Source of the DNA: Limonium bicolor
Taxonomy: Eukaryota; Streptophyta; Magnoliopsida; Caryophyllales; Plumbaginaceae
Direction of reading: 5' to 3'
DNA length: 64,000 nt
NCBI GenBank assembly: GCA_023374045.1
Contig: CM041781.1
Span: forward strand, 144,948,982 to 145,012,981
Positions 46,306 to 57,586 of the stretch are shown here, in pieces; the stretch's first letter is position 1, and each line of letters begins with the position of its first letter. Under the pieces are notes generated by a model. That model made no database searches. It saw only the letters and a list, made by a program, of their open reading frames with translations, and had not been told where the DNA came from. Position numbers and translations under genes: made by a program.

Positions 46306-48905
46306 TGAAATACCCCGAACTTAAATATGGTGAGTAGAATATTTTAATATGGTATTTAAAGGCCTAATAGTGCCTAAGTAATTTTTGGTAAGGAAAATAA
46401 ATCCAAAAGAAATGAGAAAAATGCTTAGAAAGCGGAAAACGCTAAAACAAGCGTTAAATAACCATAGGAGGTACGAGACCTCGGTTATAGTATCGTAAGT
46501 ATTCCTAAGGCCTATTCATGCCTAATTAGTATACGGGAACGATTCCCGAAGAAAACGGATCCAAGAAATGTATTAAAACGCTAAAAGAGCTTTAGCGCAC
46601 GTTTTTCGAGGAAACCCGAAAACGTGACTTTAAGTGGTCAAACGGACCCGTAAAAATTATAAATCATTAAATAATAATTATTAAGCATTTACGGAAGCTT
46701 AATAACCAATAAAAATAAAGAAACGAGAAAATTCCGGAAAACGGGCCCGGTTAGTGAATAGTATCAAAACCGGGTAAAATAACGAGCGTTTCTGTAAAAG
46801 ACGGAAAACGCTCCAGCTAGTATAACAGTGGGGGGCCGGTTTTTACTGGTATAAACAGCTCACTCTCACACACACAAGTAACAAATAAGTAAATCAAAAA
46901 GTAGAAAAAGTATAAAAGTGAAGTAGCCCTCTCTCACCTCTCATTCTCACTTTTCCCTCTTCTCTCTCCCCTTTCTTTTTCTCTCACCGTCTCCTTCCTC
47001 CCTTCTCTGATTTGGGGCGATTTTGGGAGCTCTCCCATGGCTTCCATGGCAACTCCACCTTCATCCTCATGCTCCATCCACATGTGAGCTCCAAATCAAA
47101 AACAAAATACATATTTGAACTCCTCTCTTCAAGCTCTACATTTCTATCTTTTCAAAATCCGAAAATGAGCAACTTCATCTCCATGGGTTTTCCCCATTTG
47201 AAGAGAAAAGCACACCATTATGGAGCTTGGAGTCTCCTCTTCCTCCTAAGGTAAAAAGTTTCAAGAAAAATCCATTTTTCCTCAATTCTCTATAGTGGCC
47301 GATTTTGCCCCTTCTTGTAATGCCTTGTTTCTTCTTTGTTTGAGATTGGTTCAACTCTCCAATGGTGGAGGAACCCTCCTTTGCATTCAAGGCTTGAAAA
47401 CCTCTCTTAAAAGCTCCAAGGTAAAAACCCTAACTAATGGTAATCTAAACCCTTCATTGAATTAGTGAAGTTTTAAGAGATTAGAATTCTAATTATTTTC
47501 TCCTCATGTAATTTGGGTGTTGGGATGGAGTTTGGAAACTCCATCCCCCACATGGCCGATTTTGCAAGAAAAAGAGAAGGAGAAGAAGTGGAAAGGAAAT
47601 GAAGGAAATGTAAGCTCAAGGTAAGAGTTCTTCCTTAATGCGAAATTTTGATGCATTAGGATAATGGGAATGGGTAAACCAATTTAAAGGAACCAAAATA
47701 ATGTAGTAGAATTGTAATTGTGAAAGTTTGGGTATTTTTGAACAAGTATGTGGATTGTAGGCCTTAGAGCCAAGGAATTGTGTATGTGTATTGATATTGT
47801 GTTTTGAGGAATCAAAGATGTATTAAGATTGCTTTGTGTTGCTGGTAGGACCCTTGTATGGGTGTGGCTAGAATAGGAAGGATTTTGGTGGTAATGGGTA
47901 TGTGTGGATAAGTGAGAATTGTAGGTGAACTATGGCAAAATTTTGATAGGAATATGTACATTTGTGGATGACTTGGTGAATGGGAGAACCAAGATGTGTA
48001 TTGGATTTAGTAAAGGTGGTTAATGACCATGGAGTGGTAATTATGGTATGAGAGTACCAGGATGTAAAATCTGTAGCAAAGTGTATTAAAATGCATTGGA
48101 GAAGTTAGGAAGAATTGGAGTATAAGACTTAGTAAAATGAATGTTGGACTTGGGTATAGATATTGTATCTGCTTGGAAATGTATTTGGGATACTAGGAGT
48201 AGCATTGGTAGAGGGAGTATTGAATGGTAGAGGTTTAAATGAAAATCTGTAGCATGAGGGTAAAGAAAACAATGGTAAGAATTGAAAGGAAGTGAGGAGA
48301 AATTGTGTATGTGGATTAGAGAAGAGTAAGGAATTGTTGGGTGAACTAAGGCAATTTGGAGGGCCTAGATAGTGTGTAAACATGTGGGATTACATGTAGG
48401 AAGATTGGGGAAGTAATGGGTAAAAGAGAGGACTGAAAACAGATTTTAAAACTGAAGTACTGGGCCGGACCGGACTTGCGACCGGACTTGCAAGTTCGGT
48501 CGAGCCCATAATTACAAAGACGGGAAACCTTCTGGAATAGACCGGACTTGTGACCGGACTTGCAAGTTCGGTCGGACCAGAAAACTCTCCCGTCTGAAAC
48601 CTTCTGGAATGGACCGAACTTGAGACCAGACTTGCAAGTTCGGTCGGCCAGAAAAATTCCCGTAATGCAAGCGACTGGAAAGGACCGACCTTGCGACCGG
48701 ACTTGCAAGGTCGGTCGGGCTAAAATTTTCAAGTACGAAACTTACTGGAATGGACCGACCTTGGGACCGGACTTGCAAGGTCGGTCGAGCCTGGAATTTT
48801 GCCGATAAGTAACTTACTGACTTGGACCGAACTTGCGACCGGACTTGCAAGTTCGGTCGAGTCAAGACAAAAAAAAATGTATGTATGATTATAGTTATCA
48901 TATGT

Positions 48906-48953
<48 letters not shown>

Positions 48954-50924
48954 GTCTATACACATATGTATATGTAAATGTAGTAGTACATCATTAATGG
49001 AATGGAATGGTGAAGGAATACACATGTGAGTAAGGAAACAAGATAAGGAAGTTGTAAGTATAAGAACATTAAGTACACCGGGATAACGGGGTAAGTAGGG
49101 GAGTAGTAAGTATTTGAATATCGTACGAGCATAGTATTAATAACAATGTTGGAAACATTATCAGTGGAACAAGTGTGAACCAAGGAACAAGGGAACACAT
49201 GGTAGAGCTAACTCCGGTGAAAGGTATGATTTCCTCATGCCCCGTATGCTAACCGAGTTACGTTGATTTGTGTGCTGTATGCCGGCTAATCAAGACTAAA
49301 GCATGAAAATGGTTTATTGCCTTTCGTTGCATGTCTTGTTGTATGTTGATTGAGCTAACCTTCTTGATTGATTGTGTGACCTCACTTAGTGCGTAGACCG
49401 ACTTGTAGATGAGTCTTATTGTGTATTGACTCGTAGTAAGAGTCATGTGTGAACCAATGGAACCATAGCAACGCACTAAACCAACGAACCAATAAACGAT
49501 AATGTAAATCAATGAACTCACTAGAATGTGAGAGAGTGTACGAGAGTAATAACCTCCCGATAACGGTAGGAGAAACGAAATGAATAATCCACAAACAAAA
49601 AGTAGTGGAAGTATATAAGTAACCTCTATTAGAGGAATTATTCTTGGTGCAAGACAGGAACCATGAGAGTAGTAAAGAATGATGAGGGATCTCCAAACCC
49701 CTTAGCGATTAGTCGACCCATTATGAGAGGACCCGACTGATGTAAGTATGTCCCGAACATGAGAGTATTCGATACGTTGGGGAAACCCTTAAATCTGAGG
49801 ATACTAGTCGGTTATAATTCCCTAAGCTAGTGGAGGTTATCAAGAGAGATAGTTCTAGGCTAACCCACGAGATGTATTATACTCTGAGAGAAGAGTGTTG
49901 GGAATTTGAGTAGTCCGGTACAAACGGGCATTTGAGTATTTGAGGAGCTAAGCGTATAGCCCTCGTATTGTAGGTCCGGTGGCGAGTCTTGTGTATGACT
50001 CCGCCCAGAGGCCAAGTAATGAGTAACGAGTATCGCGTATGTATGAGTAAAGTAATGAGTACCGAGTAAGAAGTGAGTATGAGTATGTAATGAGTACCGA
50101 GTACTGAGTATGTATGAGCAAGTATCGAGTATTGAGTACGTATGAGTAAGTAAGGAGTATTGAGTAGTGAGTATGCACAAGTATAGTAACGAGTACAGAG
50201 TAAGGATCGTGTGCGAGTAAGGTATTGAACATGGAGTGATGAGTATGCAAGAGTAAGGAGTAAGTATGAGTAGAGTAACGAATATCGAACACAGTACGAA
50301 GAGTAATGAATGTATAACAAATACGAATGGTTGACTATTGAATTGTCTTCCTTAGTAAGTATTGAACTTGTATACTTATGTAGGTATTTTAATTGTATTG
50401 TTGTAGCATGAGTATGTATGTATGCATGTAAAATGAACTCCATGTATATCCGACCCAAAGTAGTCGGCGTACCGCGGTTAGCACGCAGTATATGCGGATT
50501 TCATATGCAGCGTAAGCTGACCCCTAGGGGGACCGTTTTTAGTGTGCAGGTATTCAAAGCTGACCACCGTTCGAGAGAGGAGGACGGGGACTACTACATA
50601 AGCATGGGTAGTTGAGAAAAGGGAATCGTATTTGTAACGTAGTATGAATTTGGAAGTTTAGAATGTATCGGTAATGTAAGGATTGTAGTATGCTCGGTAT
50701 AGTATTGTATTGGAGTTGTATCGAATTATGGATTGGTATGCAAGGGAAAGTAATGTATTGTGTGGAGCACTCGGTATGTTCATATTCATCAGACCGATAG
50801 TATGTAGTATTGTAACTCGCCTTGTTAGTCACGTGGGTGACTAACGACATTGTACACCCGCCGTTGAGTAAGTAATATCCGCTGCGAAGGTAAGTATGGT
50901 ACGGTAATGACGGTATTAGCGGTA
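46306..50924 (+). repeat. 3' LTR of LARD-2, last 11 bases missing
   Basis: Near-identical to 36661-41285, with sparse changes. Several are G/A or C/T changes at CG sites. It contains array 48468-48858, microsatellite 48905-48953 and cassette 50450-50552. It stops at GGTA (50921-50924), where the 5' LTR continues AGGGTGTTACA. Confidence 0.92.
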
Positions 50925-51088
50925 GGCAGCTCAACCAATCAGCCCACTCCTACCCTGACACAACACGCCTGCCTATATTCTGACGTCAATATCTTTCACT
51001 CCCACGTCCAATCCTACCTATTCCGGTTTCCTTGCCTCTCTTTGCCTTCCCTAAACCTCTGCCCACTACAATCATCGACGATTGTCAA

Positions 51089-52929
51089 ATGGCTACAAAC
51101 CCTAACCCTAAGCCACCCACCATGTTTTCCGACGCCGAACTACCTAATGATCCTCAGCTTCTCCAAGCCCTAATCAACAAACTCACCATCCTCCAAGCCA
51201 AACAAACCCCTACTTCCACCTCCGACTCCACCGCCGTAGCCCCCGCCATGTCCATCGACACCCAACCCATCACCACCACTTTACCCACCGTGTCAACTGA
51301 ACCCACCACCATTGTCCACACTATGGCATCACAACGATCGGAAAACACCCCATTTCCAACCAAACAATCGTCACCACCCACCACCCCGATCATACCCACC
51401 CCCGACACAATAACAAAATCCCCGACAAAACTCCAGCTTGGATCCCTTCCACCCACTGATGAAGAAACCCAGAGCCCACAATCCAACTCCCCTACTAAAG
51501 AACCTACTGAGGTACATGACCTCGAAGTCCAACCAGCTGCCCCTGAAAATTCACCCCCTCCAAAGAAAACCCGCCGTGCTAAATCCAATGTCCCCCGACC
51601 TCCAGCTACAAGAACACTTAGATCTCGGGGCAAGAATCCTCTGTCATCTTCGAAACCCAGTTCTGAAGCTCCTGTTCCTGCACCATCCCCTGTAGTCACG
51701 GCAACACCAGCTGAAGAAAAGCCGCGCAGCACCACCAACTCTTCAACCCAGGCGGACTCCGACACGGCAACCACTTCCACTAGAAAGCGACTCCGTCCTC
51801 GCTCTAAGTCTGTCCCACCATCTCCTGCTCAACGACTAGGTTTGATCGATACTCACTCTACCGTCTACTCCTTACCAGCCGACGACTCTACTGAGTCCCG
51901 AAACTTGGTAAAAGGAAAGGTACTCGACCTGGACTGGCTCCACTCGATGGAGTTCGACTTGTTCGAGGAGATGTTTCGCTTTTAAAATTGGATTCATCTC
52001 TTCCACGGCATCCAGACCTACCATGAAGCAGAGGCCTATCAGTTCTACCAGAATTGCGTCATCCACAAAGGAAACATAATGACAGAGGTACATGACAAAG
52101 CTATCCTCCTTGACTCAAACTCCATTACAACTCATCTAGCAATTCCAACTAGCGGACTAGAATTCTATGATAGGGCTGGTTTTCCTGATCTCGGGTTCAT
52201 AAGTGCAAAAGAGGTTTATGACTTCTTTTTATCAAACAACAGAGTTGGTCACTCTTTAGACCGACCAGCTCTGTCCAATACATACCAAATGCTTCATACC
52301 CTGGTGATCAAAAACTTAGTCCCTAGAAAGGAAGGAAACCAGTTTGTTCGCCCGCTAGATCTTGTAATCATGTACTGCCTCATCCATCACTAAAAAATAA
52401 ACCTCCCGAAACTCATCCTCAACCACATAGCCTCAACCATCTCCTCACCCGACACTCTCTGGGGTATATCTTCTGGCTACCAAAAATCCTCACCCACTGT
52501 GACATTGTCCTTGATCCCTCTAAAGCCAGCCGTATCACAGACACTGACATCCTTGGTCAGATACTGTACAACAAAACCCCGTCTTTCCAGATCAAGTCGA
52601 TCTCCAAGACAAACCCTCCCTCCAAAAAGCTAGCCCCTCCAAAAACCGCATCACCTCCTAACACAGCCTCTCTGTCTGAAAGGGTAGCAGCGATCGAGAA
52701 CAACCTCGCCACTCTATCCAAGAAGATTGACATCCTCATCGACGTCCTCAACAAAAATCACAAACAGACAATGAACATCTTTGTAGGAGGAGTCCAGAAG
52801 CTGGCGAAGGAGTTCTGGGAAACTTTTGCTGAAACTCTGGAAGCGGCTAAGGGAATGGATGGCGCTGGGACTTCGGGGGAAGATGGAGCACGGGATGAGG
52901 ATACAGGAATGGATGGAGGAGATGACTAA
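51089..52929 (+). pseudogene. Post-pol (env-position) ORF of the Sirevirus-like element, broken
   Basis: ATG 51089 (MATNPNPKPPTMFSDAELP) opens a frame lying between pol and the 3' LTR of the host element. The first 240 residues are rich in Pro, Ser and Thr with basic patches (KKTRRAKS, RKRLRPRSKS). After KGKVLDLDWLHSMEFDLFEE comes a globular part, interrupted by TAA at 51983-51985 and 52391-52393. A frameshift near 52460 follows. The tail has a heptad helix (LSERVAAIENNLATLSKKI) and an acidic end, stopping at 52927-52929. The central part resembles the domain named 'putative plant transposon protein' in plant annotations. Its position matches the third ORF of Sireviruses, sometimes called env-like. 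I see no clear signal peptide or membrane segment. Confidence 0.6.
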
Positions 52930-53232
52930 CCCCTTACCCCACCCCTTTTAACTCTTAGGAAGAACTGACTTTTGAATACTCTTGATTTGCGTTGGTGGTT
53001 TGTTTTAATGACTTTTGCGGATTATGTTTTTGGATATTTTGTGTGTTTCCCCTGATGTTGGAAAATGGGGGAAGCGGTGTATCCCGCGGCTGGTGTCTAC
53101 GGGTAACTAAGTGTGAATGATGAGTGCCTCTAAAGGCCTCATCCGTTTTGGATTGGTTTATATTTCTGCTATGTAGTATTTGAAGTAGTTTCGTACTATA
53201 GTTTTTATCTGATCTTATCAAATGCATTAGCT

Positions 53233-53395
53233 TAAGGGGGAATATGTGTTTAAGGAGGAACAAATAGTGAGTTGTTCTCCCGAGATAGTTGTTCTGCCTT
53301 GTTGTCTATTCCTTTTTGCAGATACATTCATTAAAGACCACAAAGTCTACGCTGGATACACTGAGTTTGCCATCATCAGCAAAAAGGGGGAATTT
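53233..53395 (+). other. Polypurine tracts before the Sirevirus 3' LTR
   Basis: The proximal tract AAAAAGGGGGAATTT (53381-53395) abuts the 3' LTR. A second run TTAAGGGGGAATA lies at about 53233-53245, and a third, AAATGGGGGAAGC, at about 53064. Several spaced polypurine tracts near the 3' LTR are a known Sirevirus trait. Confidence 0.6.
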
Positions 53396-54114
53396 TGTTG
53401 GAGACTTAAGTTTTGCAGATGATTGCCTCTTCAGTCTAAGTAGCGATGCAGAAAGACTTGGTGTTGTCGCTACTTACCAGCTCGAGTACCTCTGCAGAAG
53501 CATCTGTTCACTTGTTCCTATCTGCCAAGAAGCGCGACACTACTGAGTGGCTGCGGGAAACTCGGATGCATGGGAGCGTGCGCAAACGTGAGAACGTGAA
53601 GCACAAACAGCTCCACGACTCCGATACTTGTGGAAACATATCAAATTAAGAGCCGTTACATGAAGACTTCACCGAAGATTTAGGATATAGTTAAAACGAG
53701 TATATAAGCATATAATTGTAATTAGTTCAGGTGTGCATTCTAGATTATTCAGAGAGAGAAACACCGCTTTGAGAGAGAAAGTATTCTTGAGAGATCTTAG
53801 TGAGATAGTGTCAATCAGCTTAGGTATTTATTACCTAGAGAGCACACATAGAACACTCCCCTTTACTCCTTGTGACGCATTGATCAAAGCCGAGAGTAGA
53901 GCGAGTGTTGGATGAGACAGAGTACCTCTGTCGAATCCCAAGATATGAAGCTAGGTTGTAATTCACATTGAATTTCAATACAAGCAGAATCCTATCTTGT
54001 AAAGTTTAAACAAAAGCTTCCGCGCTATTATTTTCTGCACACATTTATTCTTCAAGCAGAGTTGGTCTGAGACTAACACCTCAGACCTACTCGGTCAGCA
54101 CCCCGATCCCTTCA
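53396..54114 (+). repeat. 3' LTR of the Sirevirus-like element
   Basis: 719 bp matching 30497-31211 with scattered changes. It is followed by target duplication AACCT (54115-54119). Confidence 0.95.
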
Positions 54115-54119
54115 AACCT

Positions 54120-55438
54120 GTTTTACCTTCGGGATCAACGAGACTCTTGATGTAGGGAATCTACCAGTGCTCCGTTGAGATCGGTTCCGGATTGAACTCA
54201 ACCGAGGCTTCTGACCCTTGAAGATTGGTGGTGTCCTTCACGTTTTGGTGGTGGTTTGATGGTGATTTGATGATTATTGTAGCTTTATGATCTGTTTTGG
54301 TGTTGATTTTGGTGAGATTTCGGTGTTTGATCAAGGCTCGGGAGTTCAAAACATGGTCTTATTTTATTTTGCAACATAAATTAATTTAAAGCTTAAAAAC
54401 ATAACTTAAGCTTAACTTACTTGCTTAAGCTTCAAAAATCAGTAGTTAACTTCAACGAATCTCGCCCCTAATTTATAAAGGAGCCTAGGTTAGTTTTTAG
54501 CTCCAAACTTAAGCAATAACTTGATTATAAAGTCATTAAGGCTTAGTAAATTACTTACTCTCCAAAGATGAACTTTCTAAGTCTTGATTTCCACCCCTTG
54601 ATAACGATCAAAGCCATGGTTGAAAAGACCATTTCGGTACAGATTTATGCATGGAAAGGAAGGATCAAATGAGGTCTTTGAAAGTCTTAATAACATAAGG
54701 TACTTTAAGGCATTAAAATGGACTTAAGAGATTCAAGATTTACCTTGGTGTTCCAAGGTATATTTTGACTTTAAAATCTCGGCCCCCTTGAAGAAAAATA
54801 ACTATGGATCATACCTCTTATGAACTAAGGATATATATCACTTAGAACACTTAAAAACCTTAAAGAAAGACTTACCCTTGAAATATCTTGGAAGATGATT
54901 CCTTAGTGGGTTTTGGCTCAAAAAATGGAGCTATAACATCCTTCATTTCATGTGTGAAAAGATAGGAAAAGATGAGTTCAAGAACCCTTATGAATCTGCC
55001 ATAAATTACAAGGAAAGGAAAAATAACTTTAAGGCACATTTTTATACCTTAAGACTTGGAAGGAATTTCCTTGCTCCATTTTTATACCTTAGATTGACCT
55101 TTGACTAAGCTAGGAAAGTTAAGGCCTTGTTTGACACTATTTGGGTACTATTCACATTCTGGGGCCATATTTTGAATTTTTTTGGAAATTCTTTGAGTTA
55201 GGCTTCCTAATGTGATACTAAATAGCACACATGTTGATTAAGGTGTATACAAGGCTAATTAGCCACCCAAAGTCAATTTTTGAACACTTTCATAAAAATG
55301 TGTCTTAAGGAGTTTTAGAGTTTTTTTGTGTGATTCTAGAGTTTGGTTTGCTTTGTTAATAGTTTTATCATGTTCATAACTTATTTATAAGGCTTAGAAA
55401 TCCACTTTGGACCCTAATTAAGGTTATACAATCCTTAA
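54120..55438. other. AT-rich intergenic DNA, no gene recognised
   Basis: No long frame, LTR boundary or MITE could be defined. The stretch about 55085-55180 (TTTGACACTATTTGGGTACTATTCAC) resembles 330-380 in the LTR relic at the window start, so part of this is probably old LTR sequence. Confidence 0.35.
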
Positions 55439-56752
55439 TGTAACACCCCCGTCTATTAATCCTATTCCTCACCGTAGTTACCGTGTAATCGCAACATTAA
55501 TTAAAGACGTTCTAAATCGTAGGGGAAACACTCACTAACTAGGCGGGTGTCACAGCCATCCTTCCAAAGACTTAACCAACCATCCACAGTGATGATCGAG
55601 ACCAAATCAACCACAAACGCTTACAACAACTCGTCACGCCATTCGACCAAAATAAATTCATGTACCATCCTAGGAACTAGTGAGCTTCTAAGTATGAATT
55701 TACAACAATCGTAAATTGGAATATTTAATACAATGCCACCAATGTCTATGACAAATCCAAAAACACCATAATTTAATCCAACTATACATACCGCCAAATC
55801 AAATTAACCAAAACCCAAAACCCGCGCTTCGTCGTCACGTTAATTGCCTGAAAATAAAATGTCAGTGCCCATGGAGGGCTCAGCACTTGGTCGAGTATGT
55901 TAAACTATGTTATCTTAGACCCCTTTAGGTCACTTAGGTCAATTATTCATCTTAACATGCCATCCAATTTACATGTTGTTCTAGTTAACAAGTAAGAGTA
56001 AAACTGTAAATGCGGAAATAAAAACACCCAATAGTTCATACAAGATAATCATAATCCACCATCCAAAATATATCATCTAAACATTAAGTCATCCATTTTA
56101 TTCCTTAAGTAAGGATTAAATAGCCGAGTCGAAAGTCGCACTCTCATGTTCATTAACCATCACTAGAAGCCCCGCTTCCACCAACACTCGTATTATCTTG
56201 TGGGTGTCTTGTTAGATGGACAATTCCCCATTAATACCTCACTAAGTTTTACTTATAATTGGACACTAGTCCCATTGCCAATGATCAAAGACCATTGTGC
56301 TTCCCTGTGTCTCGAGAGAGACGTTCATATGGTCGTAGCCGTGTGCCAAACAGCAACACCCTCTGCCAACCGATCTAAGGCGACCAATTGGATTTCCACA
56401 ACGAGAGGTTCCACACTCGGATCCTCTCTGGTGATCACACTGCACAACCTGCTGGAACGTATGCAGACCAGGATTTCCCGTACATATACCACACCACCAT
56501 ACCATCCACCATTTCTCCATAGTTAAGCGTTTTAACCGACTCGCCATTATTAGTTTGAGTTCGTTGGAGAATACATTTTTATTTACTTGATGCCTCGTAA
56601 GGTCTTACACATACCTAGAGGTTATCTAGGTTATATTCATGTTTGAGACAAGCTCTAAGATCAGTAATACCGGATCTTTCCCTAAGTTTTAGACTTAGAA
56701 GTTTTAGAGGTAATTTCGACCGTGTCGTACTTCGCATGTCCGCCATCCTTGC
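55439..56752 (-). repeat. Reversed LTR relic 1
   Basis: Starts TGTAACACCCCCG, the reverse complement of a typical LTR end in this window. It contains a reversed hairpin cassette at 55842-55886 (GCCTGAAAATAAAA ... GCCCATGGAGGGC). The right limit is set only by the next relic. Short frames inside are not credible genes. Confidence 0.5.
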
Positions 56753-57586
56753 TGTAACACCCCGTCCTAAGCCAATCGTGGTTATCGTAAACTTAACAAC
56801 TTAATCACAAACATCGCAGCGGAATAAACTAACACCAGGACCTTGCCACGGTCTGAACAACAAAATATGCCGAACTTTAAATATTTACAAACGCTTATCC
56901 AAAAATATACATACCAACCAAAACACCCACCAACCGAGTTTCTAGTATCTCAAGTAACAACATAATCCTTCACTAGTTTAAGCATTAACAGACGGGCGCA
57001 CAAGCGCAACCCATGCTCAAAAATAAACCCAGCCTAAGTCTAACCTCCCTTACTCTTAGGGTGACTCTTCATGGGACGCTTACCTGCAAAATAAAAACAG
57101 CCCCCAAAGGGGGTTAGCAAAATTTCTGGTACGATTCTCTCATGGCCCCCAAGCTAACGGGACTACGACGACTAATTGTCGATAGCATGGAGATTGATTA
57201 GATACACAATCATAATATGAAGTGCAATAAAACAACAAACCACAAATGAACAAGCCTAGTTCACACACATTGAACGACTTAAAAGTGTTCTCTTAAACCT
57301 TATCTCAGTCTTAGAATACAAACCATCCTTTAAATAGAATTGGTCGTATGTTACCTCAATGTTTATTTTATCGGGTCAAAAGTAACCCTAGCCAATGAGC
57401 TTTTAACTCCATTGGTTGAATAAACAACTTATCTTAAAATTTGGGATTTAGGTGATCCTACCGCACCATCTTAATGCCTCCTACCTTGGACTGGAGATCC
57501 AAGGTAGCTGAGCCGACATTCGACCCTAGGCAACCAGTCCGAAGACAAGTCCTTAAGCGGAAGTTGGATCTGATTCAGATACCGAC
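56753..57586 (-). repeat. Reversed LTR relic 2
   Basis: Starts TGTAACACCCCGTCC and includes CGCAGCGGAATAA, the reverse of the TTCCGCTGCG block. A reversed cassette at 57081-57120 (TACCTGCAAAATAAAAAC then CCCCCAAAGGGGG) is clear. It is a third LTR family, cut by relic 3. Confidence 0.55.

Larger units (their letters stand above)
36661..50924 (+). mobile_element. LARD-2: second giant-LTR non-coding element, nested
   Basis: LTRs are 36661-41285 (4625 bp, TGAAATACCCCG...GGGTGTTACA) and 46306-50924 (about 4619 bp). The interior, 41286-46305 (5020 bp), has no retroviral ORF. Primer binding site and polypurine tract are in place. It sits between pol and the third ORF of the Sirevirus-like element. 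The 3' LTR lacks its last 11 bases (AGGGTGTTACA) and joins host sequence at GGTA/GGCAG, so no target duplication can be seen. The architecture and many blocks match LARD-1, but LTR and interior sequences are clearly diverged. It is a sister family. Close LTR identity implies a recent insertion, later than the Sirevirus-like element. Confidence 0.85.
30497..54114 (+). mobile_element. Sirevirus-like Copia element, split by nested LARD-2
   Basis: LTRs are 30497-31211 (715 bp) and 53396-54114 (719 bp), starting TGTTGGAGACTTAAG and ending CCCTTCA. The target duplication AACCT is perfect (30492-30496 and 54115-54119). After removal of LARD-2 (36661-50924) the element is about 9.35 kb. Order is LTR, tRNA-Met primer binding site, long gag with two zinc knuckles and a coiled coil, Copia pol, an extra ORF after pol, several polypurine-like runs, LTR. 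A long gag, a post-pol ORF and repeated polypurine tracts are Sirevirus traits. All ORFs are broken. Confidence 0.93.

Noticed and set aside
51154..51780. 208-codon minus-strand frame
   Set aside because: Shadow of the Pro/Ser/Thr-rich third ORF on the plus strand.
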